NCBI GenBank assembly: GCA_030407085.1
Contig: CM059582.1
Location: forward strand, 22,829,001 to 22,893,000
Direction: 5' to 3'
DNA length: 64,000 nucleotides
DNA from: Trichopria drosophilae
Taxonomy: Eukaryota > Arthropoda > Insecta > Hymenoptera > Diapriidae
Shown here: piece after piece, positions 1 to 10,138 of the stretch
Layout of the letters: the number at the start of each line of letters is the position of its first letter
Position numbering within the stretch: the first letter of the stretch is position 1
Notes under the pieces: generated by a model
Told to the model about the DNA's origin: nothing
Database searches by the model: none
What the model saw: only the letters and a program-made list of their open reading frames with translations
Translations under genes and position numbers: made by a program

Positions 1-2356
1 TGTATTTTTTTATTTTTGTCCAGTATGTGTACTCCTGAAGTTAGAAATTCATTCATTTCGAAACATTTTTAGTCAAGGATGGAATTTTTACATAATTTTT
101 TAAAACATTACTGATTTATGAAAATCGTTATTTTATTATAATATCTTTTTTTTTAAATATTTTTTCTATTTCTTGTACGATGTTAAAGATATAAGTTCAT
201 TAATGAATAAGCAAATATACTGAATGATAATAAAATGTATTAAAGATCATTATCTCAGGGCCATTTCGTATTTATATTTATAAATTGGTGAAATATCGAT
301 AAGATGCAGTAATTTGCAAAGCGCTACACCCAGTAATTAAATACATTGTGAAAATTATTAACGTGTTCTTAATTCCGATGAATGTCGTAAATGTTATTCT
401 TCCCTAGCCTATCAAAATATGTTTTAACATAAAAATTGATTTGATATTGTTAGATGCTACGGCATAGTGATTAAAAAACACAGAATTACATTATACCATT
501 TTTAGTTTATTTGTGTTAGTTATAAATATTAAATATATCAATACACATGTATTCGAATACGTAATGATCCTTGCTATAAAAAATCGTCTAAAAATGGATA
601 AAATTTGAAAAAAACGCATAACATGTGCTTACATAATTGTTTATACTTATAAGTGATGTGATAACAACGATTAAATTTTATGAAATTTAAATGAATTAAA
701 ATAACTTGTATTTTTCTAATACGCGAAAAAATTAGCGCATTTAATGTTCACTTTAGATACATTTGTCTTAACTTTACGAGTTTTAAGAAGAAATTTTCCA
801 AATTCAACCTTTTAAAAGTTTTAGAAATAGTACAAGTGATTAAATTCACCAGTCATAAGTTTAGTTTCTGTGATTTGAGAAATCCATTCGCTAGAAAATT
901 GGTTTAGTCTCTAGAGAGAAGAAAATGGTTAATGGAACAATGGAAAAAGGCAAAAATGGTTGTCACGTACAAAACTAGTAGAATTAGCAATGTGAATAAT
1001 TGGTGTTAAATTTCCAATTCAGAATATTGTAATTTATACTATATGCAAAAAGGTGTTTGCGACAAAAGGTTAAATTGGTTTAATCAAGTTTATTACAACT
1101 TTTTTACTACTTAGGACTAGTTGCTTGTATAACTGCGGAACATTTGAGGTTATGTAAGGTTATAGACATTTAGTTATTAGAAATTAGTAAACGAAACAAA
1201 GTCGTGGTCTTTTTTCCTACCGAAATAATTAACTTAACTACTCTTTTAAATTCCATGTTTTGCTTTTATAAAATAGTTTGATCAACTAATTTTTTCTCTG
1301 CGTAGGTTTAAACGCAGACAAATTTTCCTGGAAATTTTACCATTTTAGATGGCAATTTTGGGACAGATGTACGATGGAGAAAATAAAAATAGTCTCTAAG
1401 TCTGTTCAAAATCTACCATCTGGAATGGTAAAATTTCCATGAAATTTTGTCTCCACTGAAAAAATACTAAGAACATATTTCTCTTGGAGAGTCAACGCAA
1501 AGGACTAGAATATTTTACTTGTTCGAATGGAAAATTCAACTACTGATGGATAATTGAGATAAAAGTAATAAATGGAACTATACTTTGAGTTAGTGAAACC
1601 TCGTCGATATTCTTGATTTTACTACTCTTCTTTAAATCAATATTTAATCATTAAATTTACTAAAACAGATAGTTAAACTGACGAATTTTTGAAGATTTAT
1701 TCCAATTAGCCATCTAATTTCTTTCATTGAACTACTTTCTTAGTTTGTTTGAACTACTTTGAGGTAGTTATTTATTTATGAAAGTTAAAAATTTTTCAAC
1801 TACAATTGTTTTTTGTATTAAGTTATCATATGCTATCTAATTGTGGTCTAAGCTTTGTTGGAATCGTCTCGATCGTGTATGAGTTTTAAAGATTAAAAAC
1901 AAAATAGTCATTGGATACGAGGTAAAATAAGTACATTTATAAATAAATTGATTTATACATAATTCAAAAGTTTAATATCCGCAATGAATGTTTAGATATT
2001 GAAATAAGTGACTTAGAATGCTTACAATCTAATTTTTTGTCGTAAAGTTTCAAGGCATGTCGGTATTACATAACTTCGAGTAAAGTTCAAAGTATTCGTA
2101 ATGTTCTCCAAGGGTTCTCAAAGCGGATACGTACATTTCGGGGAATATGTCAAGCACGTCAGAGGTTCTTGATTCATTATAAACGAAAGCAGGAGAGGAC
2201 CGCGTTGTTTTCCAACTATATCTACTGACATCAGGTTTAATTGCTTTTGTTTAGAGGGTCTTTTGCGGGACAATTTTAGTACGGTAAAGTCCTTTAATAG
2301 CATCACGTTACAAGTTGTTTTAGCAAACAGGAGCCGCCGTAGAGTAAATTGATTAC
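1..2356. other. AT-rich non-coding stretch, probably intron or 3' part of the minus-strand gene
   Basis: No exon can be supported here apart from the weak frame discussed under rejected items (2118-2516, minus). The sequence lies downstream of the splice donor at 2356/2355 of the minus-strand gene, so it is most likely intron. It holds one clear hairpin (1316-1452) and, between about 1080 and 1800, recurrent ACTACT/AGTAGT-type words like those around 16.4-17.2 kb. Confidence 0.5.
1316..1452. repeat. Hairpin / small foldback MITE
   Basis: Two arms of about 37 bases form an inverted repeat: 1316-1352 (begins AGACAAATTTTCCTGG, ends TTTTAGATGG) and 1416-1452 (begins CCATCTGGAATGG, ends GAAATTTTGTCT). 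The arms match at most positions and are separated by about 63 bases. This is typical of a short non-autonomous foldback element; no target duplication was identified. Confidence 0.75.
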
Positions 2357-2710
2357 CTGAGGCGATCCCATGGGACTTCCGACGATGTTCAGAAGCATCG
2401 TGCCACTTCCGGAGCCGGGGGATTGCGCCCTGCTGGATGCCCGACTTTCCGGTCGCGAGGCAATCGCCGTATTGAAACTGCTGGCAGGCGAATCCGGCCA
2501 ATTGTCGGAAGGACAAACGAGAGACGACGAACCGACGCTTGACGTGGCATTAAAATCCGATGTCACTTGGGCCGCTTGAAAGCCCCCGTGAGATAAAATT
2601 TCCAGCAGGGATGCCTCTTCCGGGTCGTTTACCATAATCGATGGCAGGAAACTGCTCGGTCCTTTGCACTCGTTTCCACCGTTCTGAACGGGTGACAACT
2701 GCTGTTGTTC
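2357..2710 (-). CDS. Internal coding exon (118 codons), Ser/Pro/Gly-rich regulatory-type protein; gene continues left
   Basis: A minus-strand exon lies between a pyrimidine-rich acceptor (TTTTTCCACTTGACAG, AG at 2712-2711) and a donor reading CTCAG|GTAATC (GT at 2356-2355). It is exactly 118 codons, entering and leaving in phase 0, which fits the phase-0 end of the coding exon at 8231-8884; joined directly it would be residues 219-336. It opens with EQQQ, has a predicted amphipathic stretch around DPEEASLLEILSHGGFQAAQ, then a Ser/Pro-rich tract with SRPESRASSRAQSPGSGSG and ends GSPMGSPQ. Low-complexity Ser/Pro/Gly composition with few hydrophobic segments suggests a disordered part of a nuclear or signalling protein. 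If the donor were unused, the frame would stop 17 codons later (2303). I do not recognise the family. The next exon is outside the window or unrecognised to the left. Confidence 0.75.
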
Positions 2711-4347
2711 CTGTCAAGTGGAAAAATGGCACAGACATAAAAATAAAATGCGCCTTAGGCACCAGATTTCTTCTATTTCATGGTCAGTGGGCAAGAAAAC
2801 TACCAAAGTTCGACTCGTTCTTTTGGTTAAACCATTCGAATTTATATATTGTTACTATTATCTATGACTAATTTCAGTTTTGGTGTCATATAGTGGGGAT
2901 ACATTTCAATACTAATATTACGCGTCCTTAAGGACCCCAAATACGTATTTACTTGGTCCACTATGATCAGTCAGTAACTCTAATAGCCACTATGTACTGA
3001 GCGTTTAGAAATTGATTCAATTGATCGAGGTACAATGGTATCAACATAAACCATTACTTCTCTACCTTATTTTAGTGCTCTGAATGAACATTTTATTACA
3101 ATTTTCATGCAAATTTTGGTCTCGCTTAGTTGCGTTATATGTAAAATTGACATTCAATTTTTGATAATCCGCTGTTTTTAATACAGGAGATATATAGTAA
3201 GATTAATAAAAGAATATAATTAATTATATTTCAAAATATGTTTTTTTTTTCGTCAGGGTTTTCCTTTGCTATGGAACATCATGATTTATTCTTTGGTACA
3301 TAAAAGGTACCGACAATGGTAATAAATGGTACCACAACTTCTTTTGCAAAATTGGAGTCTGAATAGGAAGAATGTGATTTTTAGTTCTTTGAAAAACGAT
3401 AGTGTCTTAATTTCGATGTTTTAAAGGTTAGGCTAAAAATTGAATATTCAAAAATTAAAAAAAAAAGCATTTTTTTTGAAATTTGAGATGCACAAGGTAA
3501 GGAGATAATGAATCGTGAATTAATGAAGGCTTTCCCTAAATGATAAATTAAAAATTTTGTGGACTTAAAAATATTTAATTATTACTTCTAAATTTATTTC
3601 CTAATCTATATTTTTTAAATATAATTAATCATCTAATGTGATGGAACTTTTCTTTACAGTATTTTCAAATCGAAATGAAATGATTTTTATATTCCACAAT
3701 ATAAATAGTATTGCCATACAATTTTAATTTTCTTAACTACATTCTTCTAATGATAAACTGTTGGTTTGTTTTCAGTTTTTTGAAAAAAAAAATAAGAATT
3801 AATAAAGCGGAAAGATTACGGTGTTTTGTTGTAATTGAATTTTGGAATAAAAGAATTTGGAAACAATAGAAGCTGGATGAAAATACGATAGAAATTAGAG
3901 TTTGAAGATTGATGTCATGTATAATACAGTTATTAGAGTTCAGAGATTAACAATTCAAGATTGTTGTTTATTTATCTTCTTTTATAAGTCACATTATAAT
4001 GTCAAATTGAAACAAATTTAATTCACGTGTTTCTAGTTTTCAAATATCAAAGATCAATATATAATTAATTACAACAGCATGTATTTTTACTAGAAATGGT
4101 TTAAACAATCCAACTTATTACTAAAAAATAGTTTCTTTAAATTGATGAAAGGAATATAGTTCCAATAGTTTCAGCAATATTCATAAAAGTATCTGAAACT
4201 GGACGAAACATTTCGTGCCTTATAAAAAACGAAGTAAGTCTATCAATAAATTAAAAACATACTATCTAATCGAGATCATCGAATTTTTTTTCCAGGATAA
4301 AATTTAATATTAATAGCAGTTTTTATTTACGAAGTAAAGCAACTTAC
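2711..4347. other. Intron of the minus-strand gene
   Basis: AT-rich sequence between exons. The acceptor end (2711-2770) is normal. I see no further exon, repeat pair or RNA gene; poly-A and poly-T runs (for example 3240 and 3780) are the only notable features. Confidence 0.6.
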
Positions 4348-4393
4348 TCAGCGTGCTCGGCATCGATGCGTTTATCAGAAAAATCCACAATAA
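4348..4393 (-). CDS. Possible 46-nt exon in the intron of the minus-strand gene
   Basis: On the minus strand a pyrimidine-rich run ending CACCAAG is followed by 46 bases and then the donor CTGA|GTAAGT (GT at 4347-4346). In the frame entered in phase 1 it reads IVDFSDKRIDAEHA, which looks coded: charged residues, no Cys/Phe noise. Against it: the acceptor AAG is weak, the phase does not join the exon at 4515-4617 in that exon's best frame, and 46 is not a multiple of three, so inclusion needs a partner exon to restore phase 0 at 2710. It could be an alternative exon, part of another gene or a chance frame. Confidence 0.35.
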
Positions 4394-4514
4394 CTTGGTG
4401 CAAAAAGAATGATTTCAGATCATAAACACATTTTTAAGTGACACATGTTTTTAAACACTATCTATTTTTAGCGTACCGTCCCGAATTAATTTTAGAAATG
4501 AGACAAACACTTAC

Positions 4515-4617
4515 GGGACGTTTTCGGCAATTTTTTCCCATATCGGCGAATCTCGGATTTGCATGACATGAGCGAATTTGGTGTGGAGCAAAATACGGGC
4601 AGACAGCAAAGGTATTT
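4515..4617 (-). CDS. Possible 103-nt exon, W..IA motif resembling a Myb/SANT-like segment
   Basis: The minus strand shows CAG at 4620-4618 and, 103 bases later, a strong donor GTCCC|GTAAGTG (GT at 4514-4513). All three frames are open. The most protein-like frame, entered in phase 1, contains LLSARILLHTKFAHV followed by IRDSPIWEKIAENVP. The spacing of a hydrophobic helix followed by W-E-K-I-A recalls Myb/SANT-like (trihelix/MADF-type) DNA-binding segments, but this is only a resemblance. The phase conflicts with the phase-0 end of the exon at 8231; the phase-0 frame would instead give a Cys-rich, less convincing peptide. Taken with 4348-4393 these may be alternative exons of the host gene or exons of an embedded gene. 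Confidence 0.4.
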
Positions 4618-5079
4618 CTGCTCAAATATAAATTATGAGACTTTTTTTAAGTAGCGAAATAAAAATAGATGGAGCACTTAGCGTGGGCATGCGAATGACA
4701 AGAAAGTCTATCTAGGAGATGACTAGAAAAACAGTTTTTGACGGAGGATTTATTCACTTTTCGATTGTTTGTTGACGTTTCGTAATTTTTGGGAGAGACA
4801 TTCGATGTCTTTGTTATTTTTTGCAGTAGGCGGTTTCGTTTCTGCAGCAATTTCTAAAGATAATTCTAGACGATTATTTGTCTTAAGGTATAATTAAATA
4901 GGTTGCCGTATTTATTAAAAAAGTATTCCCTAAAATTTTATTTTAATTTTGAGACTATTTTTATGTTTTTGTTAAATGTATGTCATGGACAATTCGAAAT
5001 TATCCTCTCCAATTACAGACGTTGAAAGCAAGTTTTCAACAGTCCATTTAAATTCCTAATTAGCATATTTGGATGGGTC

Positions 5080-5425
5080 CAAATTTGGACGTACAATGGA
5101 TGAAATGTAGGAATTGAACAGACGTAAGAAGGGTCGTACGGACGAACATTGGACGTCCAGGACATCCTTGGACATCAAAAAATACATATAAAAATTTGGA
5201 CGAATAATGGACCAAATTCAGAGGTAAAGTGGACAAATTCTGGATTTAAAAGGGACAAAATAAAAGATTGAGGAACATTGGCGTTTAGAATATCCCTTTG
5301 AACATTTAAGAAAAAAGACGGCAAGGGACCAAATTTTGGAATCCAGAATGCATATATTGGACGTACAATTGGCGTGTTTTCTGGGTCCGGAATAAGTGCA
5401 ATAAAAGTACAGTGGACGTACATTT
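5080..5425. repeat. TTGGAC/GGACAA-rich repeat tract, probable old MITE
   Basis: Within about 350 bases the words TTGGACGTAC, TTGGACGT, GGACAAA and TGGACCAA recur more than ten times in one orientation. The left margin has the palindrome TCCAAATTTGGA (5080-5090) and the right margin repeats TTGGACGTACAATTGG and GGGTCCGG. A related but looser set of words (GTGGACCAAACTCGG, TTTGGACGAAG, TTTTGGACAATTATTGGGAC) is present at 61.57-61.71 kb, so this looks like a dispersed family. Boundaries are approximate. Confidence 0.5.
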
Positions 5426-6859
5426 TATGTGCATAATAATAATTATTATTATTATATTCGATTTATTGATTATAGATGGTTAATTAATTTGTGGGATTAC
5501 TAATGAATAGTTATTTTTAAATTAAACATTAAATTTCGCGATAAGGATTGGTGGTAAGAACTTTCAATTTCTATTTATTATCCAATTTGATTAAATTGTG
5601 TTTAGTTTTAATTATAACTATTAAAGAGTAAAACTTCAAGAGAATATACTGATCTAACTAAAAGAGAGTCCGTTAAGAAGTCACTGCAATGTTCAGTAAT
5701 CCCAATAAAAATTCGACGTTTTTGTTCGTAGCATCATGAAATTAAGGGTTCTTGGCACAAAACAGAAAAATTTGTTAACTTCTTTATTACCCATGTAAGT
5801 CTCTTTTATGCTCACCAGATGTCGAATAAATATGAAAGCAAACTAATGACAACATGAAGAAACTGGAATCGTTATCTGCAATGAAATCCTGTCCTGATAT
5901 TTATTATCTAGTACTAGATTTTAATGATAATTTATGGAATTACGAGAATTATTTTCATAGAAAGTCAATTTTTGATTTAAAAAGAATTCGTCGAAATAGC
6001 TGCAAAAAATAATTGCTTTATTTTAAATTTGATTAATACGTACATTTTTATTCCATTTGAGCTCTTAATTCGTACCGTAATTTAGCTAATTCAGATTATT
6101 ATTATCGTTTATAGGTTTGTAATTAAAAAAAAAAGTATATTCTTTTTGAATTCTTAATTGATACTTGATTAAAAAAACTATTGAAACTCGTTTGATCGAT
6201 AACTTCGATTGCAATCTTATAAGTTTATACTAAAGAATTTAATTATTAATTAATTTTGGCAATATTCGAAAAAATAATTGATTACTGTGGAACATTATCA
6301 ATATGGTACCCCAATTTTAAAACGGGTTTGAATATAAAACTTCCATAAAATGCTAACAATACATCTAAAAAATATTTGTATTTCTTTCGAGGACTTTTAA
6401 TTCAAACATTCTGCATATATTTTCATCCATATTGATGAATTTATCATAAGTATTAAAAATTTAGATTCTATACAAAGACTGGCATAAAACTTTCCTAGAT
6501 TATGATTTATTAATTTAATTTGATACTGTGTATTAAAACAGTAAAGAAGAAAAATGTTTCTTAAAGATTAAAAGTTTGAAACATTTAGTCAAAATATTAT
6601 AATTACACGACCATTCGTAATTCATATTATCTTTTATACATAATAAAATATATTTAACATTTAGAAGATAAATTAACAAATTACCATTGGTTGAAATTCT
6701 TTGTTATTTACAATTCGTTTATTTTTGCGAATGCGTATTTACTTTTATAATTCTCACAATTTTGTTACTAGTGGCCAAAATTTTTCAAATGGCTTTATCG
6801 ATTTCAGTCAAAAGCAAGATCCACCATATTTGAAAGGCAAGTGTTGTTATAATTCGCTG

Positions 6860-7034
6860 CACATAAAGCCAGATAGATGCTAGTTGAAAAACCAATAAAT
6901 AAAAAACCGAAAATTGAAAAAACTTTTAAAAAAAGATAAAAAATGTACACATCGACAAGCGGACAGTCGTTTTTTGAAGTGTGGGTTTTTTTACTGTTGT
7001 TTTTTTAACCGGTTGGCTTTTTTGATCCGCACCC
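6860..7034 (+). mobile_element. Degenerate MITE, family A (GGGTGCGGGTC ends), right part
   Basis: The core CACATCGACAAGCGGACAGT followed by GTTTTTTGAAGTG matches the centre of the intact family-A copy at 29063-29308 (CGCATCGACATGCGGACTGT, then CATTTTTTGAAGTC). The right end GATCCGCACCC at 7034 matches the family terminus GACCCGCACCC. The left half is heavily decayed (AAAAACCAATAAATAAAAAACCG) and its exact start is uncertain. Confidence 0.65.
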
Positions 7035-7680
7035 AACGTATTAGGAACACAAAATCGTAGAGATTTTTCTCAATAACAAATTTAAAGGTTTTAATTTCAA
7101 CTATTTAAAAAGAATAGTGTCAATGGTTTGAAACATTTTTTAATAACGAGAAAAAAGGAGTTGGCTGGACCAACAAATAAGCAATTAGACGTAAAATTTA
7201 TATAGTAAGTGGTTGCAAACTAATTTGTAGGCTTAATTAGTTTGTCATGCCTGGGAAAGTTCCTTGAAACTCCTGTTAGGTATAAATATCGGAGAAACAT
7301 GTTCAACAATTTGAAACATTTTTGAAAATACGAGTAGAAGAAAAAACTGAATTAATCAATTTAAAGTATTATTCTTGTTCTTTAAGCTCTTGTTTTTCAA
7401 TTACGCATTTGAGAAGCTCAAATAATGTGTGAGACTATAATTATTCAAAATGTAAATAATTAATATTATATAGTTTATGAAGCAGAAAAAAAGATTTCGC
7501 TTTTTTATTTGTATTTATTAAAAAAATTTTTATTTTCATAGGCATACGATATGAGGAGAAGAAATCTACAGGGTATTCAAAATTAACGTTTGAAATGATT
7601 TTGGCAATGCATGCATTAAAAAGATGCTCAAAACGTGACGATATAAAAAAATAAAAAGATTCCTTAAACCAGTAATAGGT

Positions 7681-7845
7681 ACAGGTCAAAAAAACCTACA
7701 AATCAAAAGCCGGCAGTTAAAAAAGCTGATAGTGAAAAAACCAACAAACATAAAGCCGACAGACGAAAAACCAACACTTCAAAAAATGACTTTCCATCTG
7801 TCGATGTGTCTATTTTTGAATAAGTCGGCTTTATGACTATTGACA
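7681..7845 (-). mobile_element. Degenerate MITE, family A, inverted relative to the 6.9-kb copy
   Basis: It starts with AGGTCAAAAAAACCTACAAA, matching the family-A terminus GGGTCAAAAAACCGACAAA. Its centre, CTTCAAAAAATGACTTTCCA followed by TCTGTCGATGTGTC, is the reverse complement of the 29.06-kb core. The order of units AAAGCCGACAG and AAACCAACA is as in the intact copy. With the 6.9-kb copy it brackets about 650 bases in inverted orientation. Confidence 0.65.
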
Positions 7846-8230
7846 TAAACTTACTTACACACCTGGAGTTTTTGATGGCACATTCAATGTTATACCTAAC
7901 CTCATCCGGTATATTTCTCCCATTGTTTTATTGTTTTTGATCATGCTAAAGTCGTAATATATCTTCTTAACCAGTTATAAACATTCAGTAAAGTGACTTA
8001 TTTTTACCATTATAGTTTAGAGAACGTTTGTAAATTATGGTAATCTATGAGGTTTTTGATTTTGTTCCTCGATTTTAATAATAACAGACACTTAAAACTA
8101 CCGACTTAGAATAGCCTATATATGAAATCCTAACCACTATATGACACCTTTTGTATTATACCCTATTGTCCACAATTAAGATTTCGACCTTAACGCTAAA
8201 CTCTAGTTAAAAATAAAAATGTTGACTTAC

Positions 8231-8884
8231 CAGAAAAATCGACTCATTGGCGTATGGCGAGTCACGAATATGAATCGGATTGATAATTCGCGGTCCTTGG
8301 TGCATATCCGAGAGTTTGTTTAGACACGAATCGATAGTCTCCCGATATTCCCGATCCGTTAGGATTTCCTTTGCACTCGTGTCATAATCCGCCAACGGTT
8401 CCGGATGTTGACCCAAAGGATTGAACGGATCAGTCCACTGATACCAGTTATTATAATTGTCGAAATACGGCCTACTCCGATTAAAGTGTAATGGCGGCCT
8501 TATTGGTCCACGTTCTATAAGTTCATCATCATCTTCCTCGCTTTCTTCCTGAAAGTTTACCGGTGATGGAGAACGACTGGATTTCAAGTTCATAGTAAAG
8601 TCTCGCCCCCGCAAGTCGTTGGAATCCTCGTAAAAGTTGACGTCAGAGTCCTGGCTTTCGTCGTCGTCACTTTGGACGTTTTTGTCACATTTCTTACTAT
8701 CATAGCTTTCGTTCTCGAGAGCTTTACTCGCGAATTTGAGCTTTTCGATGTTCTCGATGATCTCTGACAAGTCATTGAAGTTTCGGCGAACTTTGCGAAA
8801 CTTGTCCTCGAAATCCCCGTCGGATGTCAAAGGGCCGATGTCCGGTGACGCCGACATGACGTACGGTTTTTCGACTTTCGACAT
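8231..8884 (-). CDS. First coding exon (218 codons) of an unrecognised acidic, Ser-rich protein
   Basis: The start is ATG at 8884-8882 in a good insect context (TTCACAAATGTCG). An in-frame TGA lies 12 codons upstream (8920-8918) with no other in-frame ATG between, so this start is well supported. The exon ends at 8231 in phase 0 at a consensus donor CTG|GTAAGT (8230-8225). In order the 218 residues show: a predicted charged helix, about 26-57 (EDKFRKVRRNFNDLSEIIEN, then EKLKFASKALE); an acidic Ser/Asp run at 72-81 (SDDDESQDSD); a possible proline-directed phosphorylation site SRSPSPV at 104-109; a second acidic block EEDDDELIE at 117-124; an aromatic patch FDNYNNWYQWTDPF at 141-154; and a charged helix-like segment around TDREYRETIDSCLNKLSDM. 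There is no signal peptide or membrane segment. Phase, strand and style fit the exon at 2357-2710. The family is unknown to me; a nuclear or scaffold role is inference. Confidence 0.85.
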
Positions 8885-8920
8885 TTGTGAACGACTCTTA
8901 ATAGAGTTACTGAATTTTCA

Positions 8921-9928
8921 CCACGACTTCTGTAAACTGCAAGATTTATCCAGATGTTGATTCACAGTGACAGTTTCTGGATCACGAGACCGCATGAGGG
9001 TTTCGTAATGCAGGCATCAACTATTCTGTCCAAAGTGAAGAAATATGTTTTTTGTTTACATTATATTACTCCGTTGGAGAATTTTCTTAATAATTAACAC
9101 CAAACGAATTACTATTTGTACAAGAACTGATACAAAAATCTAAGTTGTATGAAGACGATAAATTAATTCAAATAGAATCGCGTAAGGAAATTATTACAAT
9201 ATTTGGTGAAAACTTCCACCTGATCAAAGTTATTACAATGCTGATACACTGATAAAGTCTTTAAAAATAGTTAAATCATACTAAGTTTTGTATGTTAAAC
9301 AGGGGACTTAAAACTGAAGTTAAAATTATAAAAAAATTTTGTAAATAAGGGAAAGCAGGTCGGTTGTGGACACTCTTGAGGCATCACTACTAGGGACGCA
9401 AAATCTTACTAGACAAAAAGACAGTCCCTAAAGTACGTATTAACATATTTTTGGTTATCCGTTTCGTATACTTACTTTAGGAATGGTTTGCAGACCATAA
9501 ACTAATATTTTATGGCCACGTAGCGATTGATCAAGGATATCCACGACCGTCCTACCTGAATTTTATTCTTAGCACATTACTTATTTATGGGAACTATATT
9601 AATTACACAGTCGAGTTCGGTTTTAATAAGATCTGTGAATATGCCATCTACCAACGAAATGTAGTGAAATGTTCAACAAATCAAAAATTGTTTATTACTA
9701 CCTTGTAAAACTCTTTTTTTTTTAAGAATACACTGTTTGTTTGATGGTTTTTGTTGATTTTAATAAAAAATCAAATTTTCTAGTTATCAGAAAATTTCCC
9801 TCTTTGAACAGATTTGTTGTTTTTAATGCTGCAGAACTTCAACTAAAAATCTGATATTATGGTTTCCACCAAAAGAGTACACAAAATCCTATTAATACAA
9901 ATGAAATGTCTATTGCATTCATTGTTTA
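8921..9928. other. 5' UTR/intron 5' of the first coding exon
   Basis: On the minus strand this precedes the coding exon. Possible acceptors just upstream of the start are TCTTGCAG (about 8939) and GTTTACAG (about 8931); I cannot choose between them. Around 9476-9559 a minus-strand frame reads VVDILDQSLRGHKILVYGL and ends at a donor-like CCTAAA|GTAAGTAT; it is reported as a finding, not called as an exon. Confidence 0.45.
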
Positions 9929-10138
9929 TCATCTTTGATATGATTTATTACGTTTTGGCTTTGTCGGAAAGCGCCAGTCCGAAGTTTGTTGACTGGTTTG
10001 CATATCAAACTCGTTAGCCCATGTCTCATCTCCGGCTAGAATATATTCTAAGAAAGTGGGGTGAGAATTGAATCGCTTTAGCATATCCTTAGCGACCTTT
10101 ACAAACTTGACTTTTAGAAGATTCTGATTTCCAATTTA
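9929..10138 (-). pseudogene. mariner (Tc1/mariner superfamily) transposase remnant
   Basis: A minus-strand frame open from a TAA to a TGA at 9931-9929 carries VKVAKDMLKRF, then LAGDETWANEFDMQTSQQ and SDWRFPTKPKR. This is the characteristic centre of mariner transposases (family pattern V-VAKEML-RF ... TGDETWVYEFDMQTSQQ ... EWR), and includes the first catalytic Asp of the D,D34D triad in GDETW. The helix-turn-helix N-terminus, the HDNAP and YSPDLAP catalytic blocks and the terminal inverted repeats are not recognisable around it, so only about 65 residues of a normal transposase of about 340 survive. It lies in an intron of the minus-strand gene, in the same orientation. Confidence 0.85.

Larger units (their letters stand above)
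4618..8230. other. Intron of the minus-strand gene, with embedded repeats
   Basis: No exon recognised apart from the separate entries. It carries the TTGGAC-rich tract (5080-5425) and two degenerate copies of the GGGTGCGGGTC-type MITE in opposite orientation (6860-7034, 7681-7845). The donor end at 8230 is a consensus GTAAGT. Confidence 0.55.

Noticed and set aside
2118..2516. 132-codon minus-strand frame overlapping the 2357-2710 exon
   Set aside because: It lies in another frame from the well-supported exon. Its downstream part (KRPSKQKQLNLMSVDIVGKQ) looks fairly protein-like, but no acceptor in a matching phase was found; the rest is a shadow of the exon.
2370..2871. Plus-strand frames over the 2.4-2.9-kb exon
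   Set aside because: Antisense shadows of the GC-rich minus-strand exon; no splice sites or start context.
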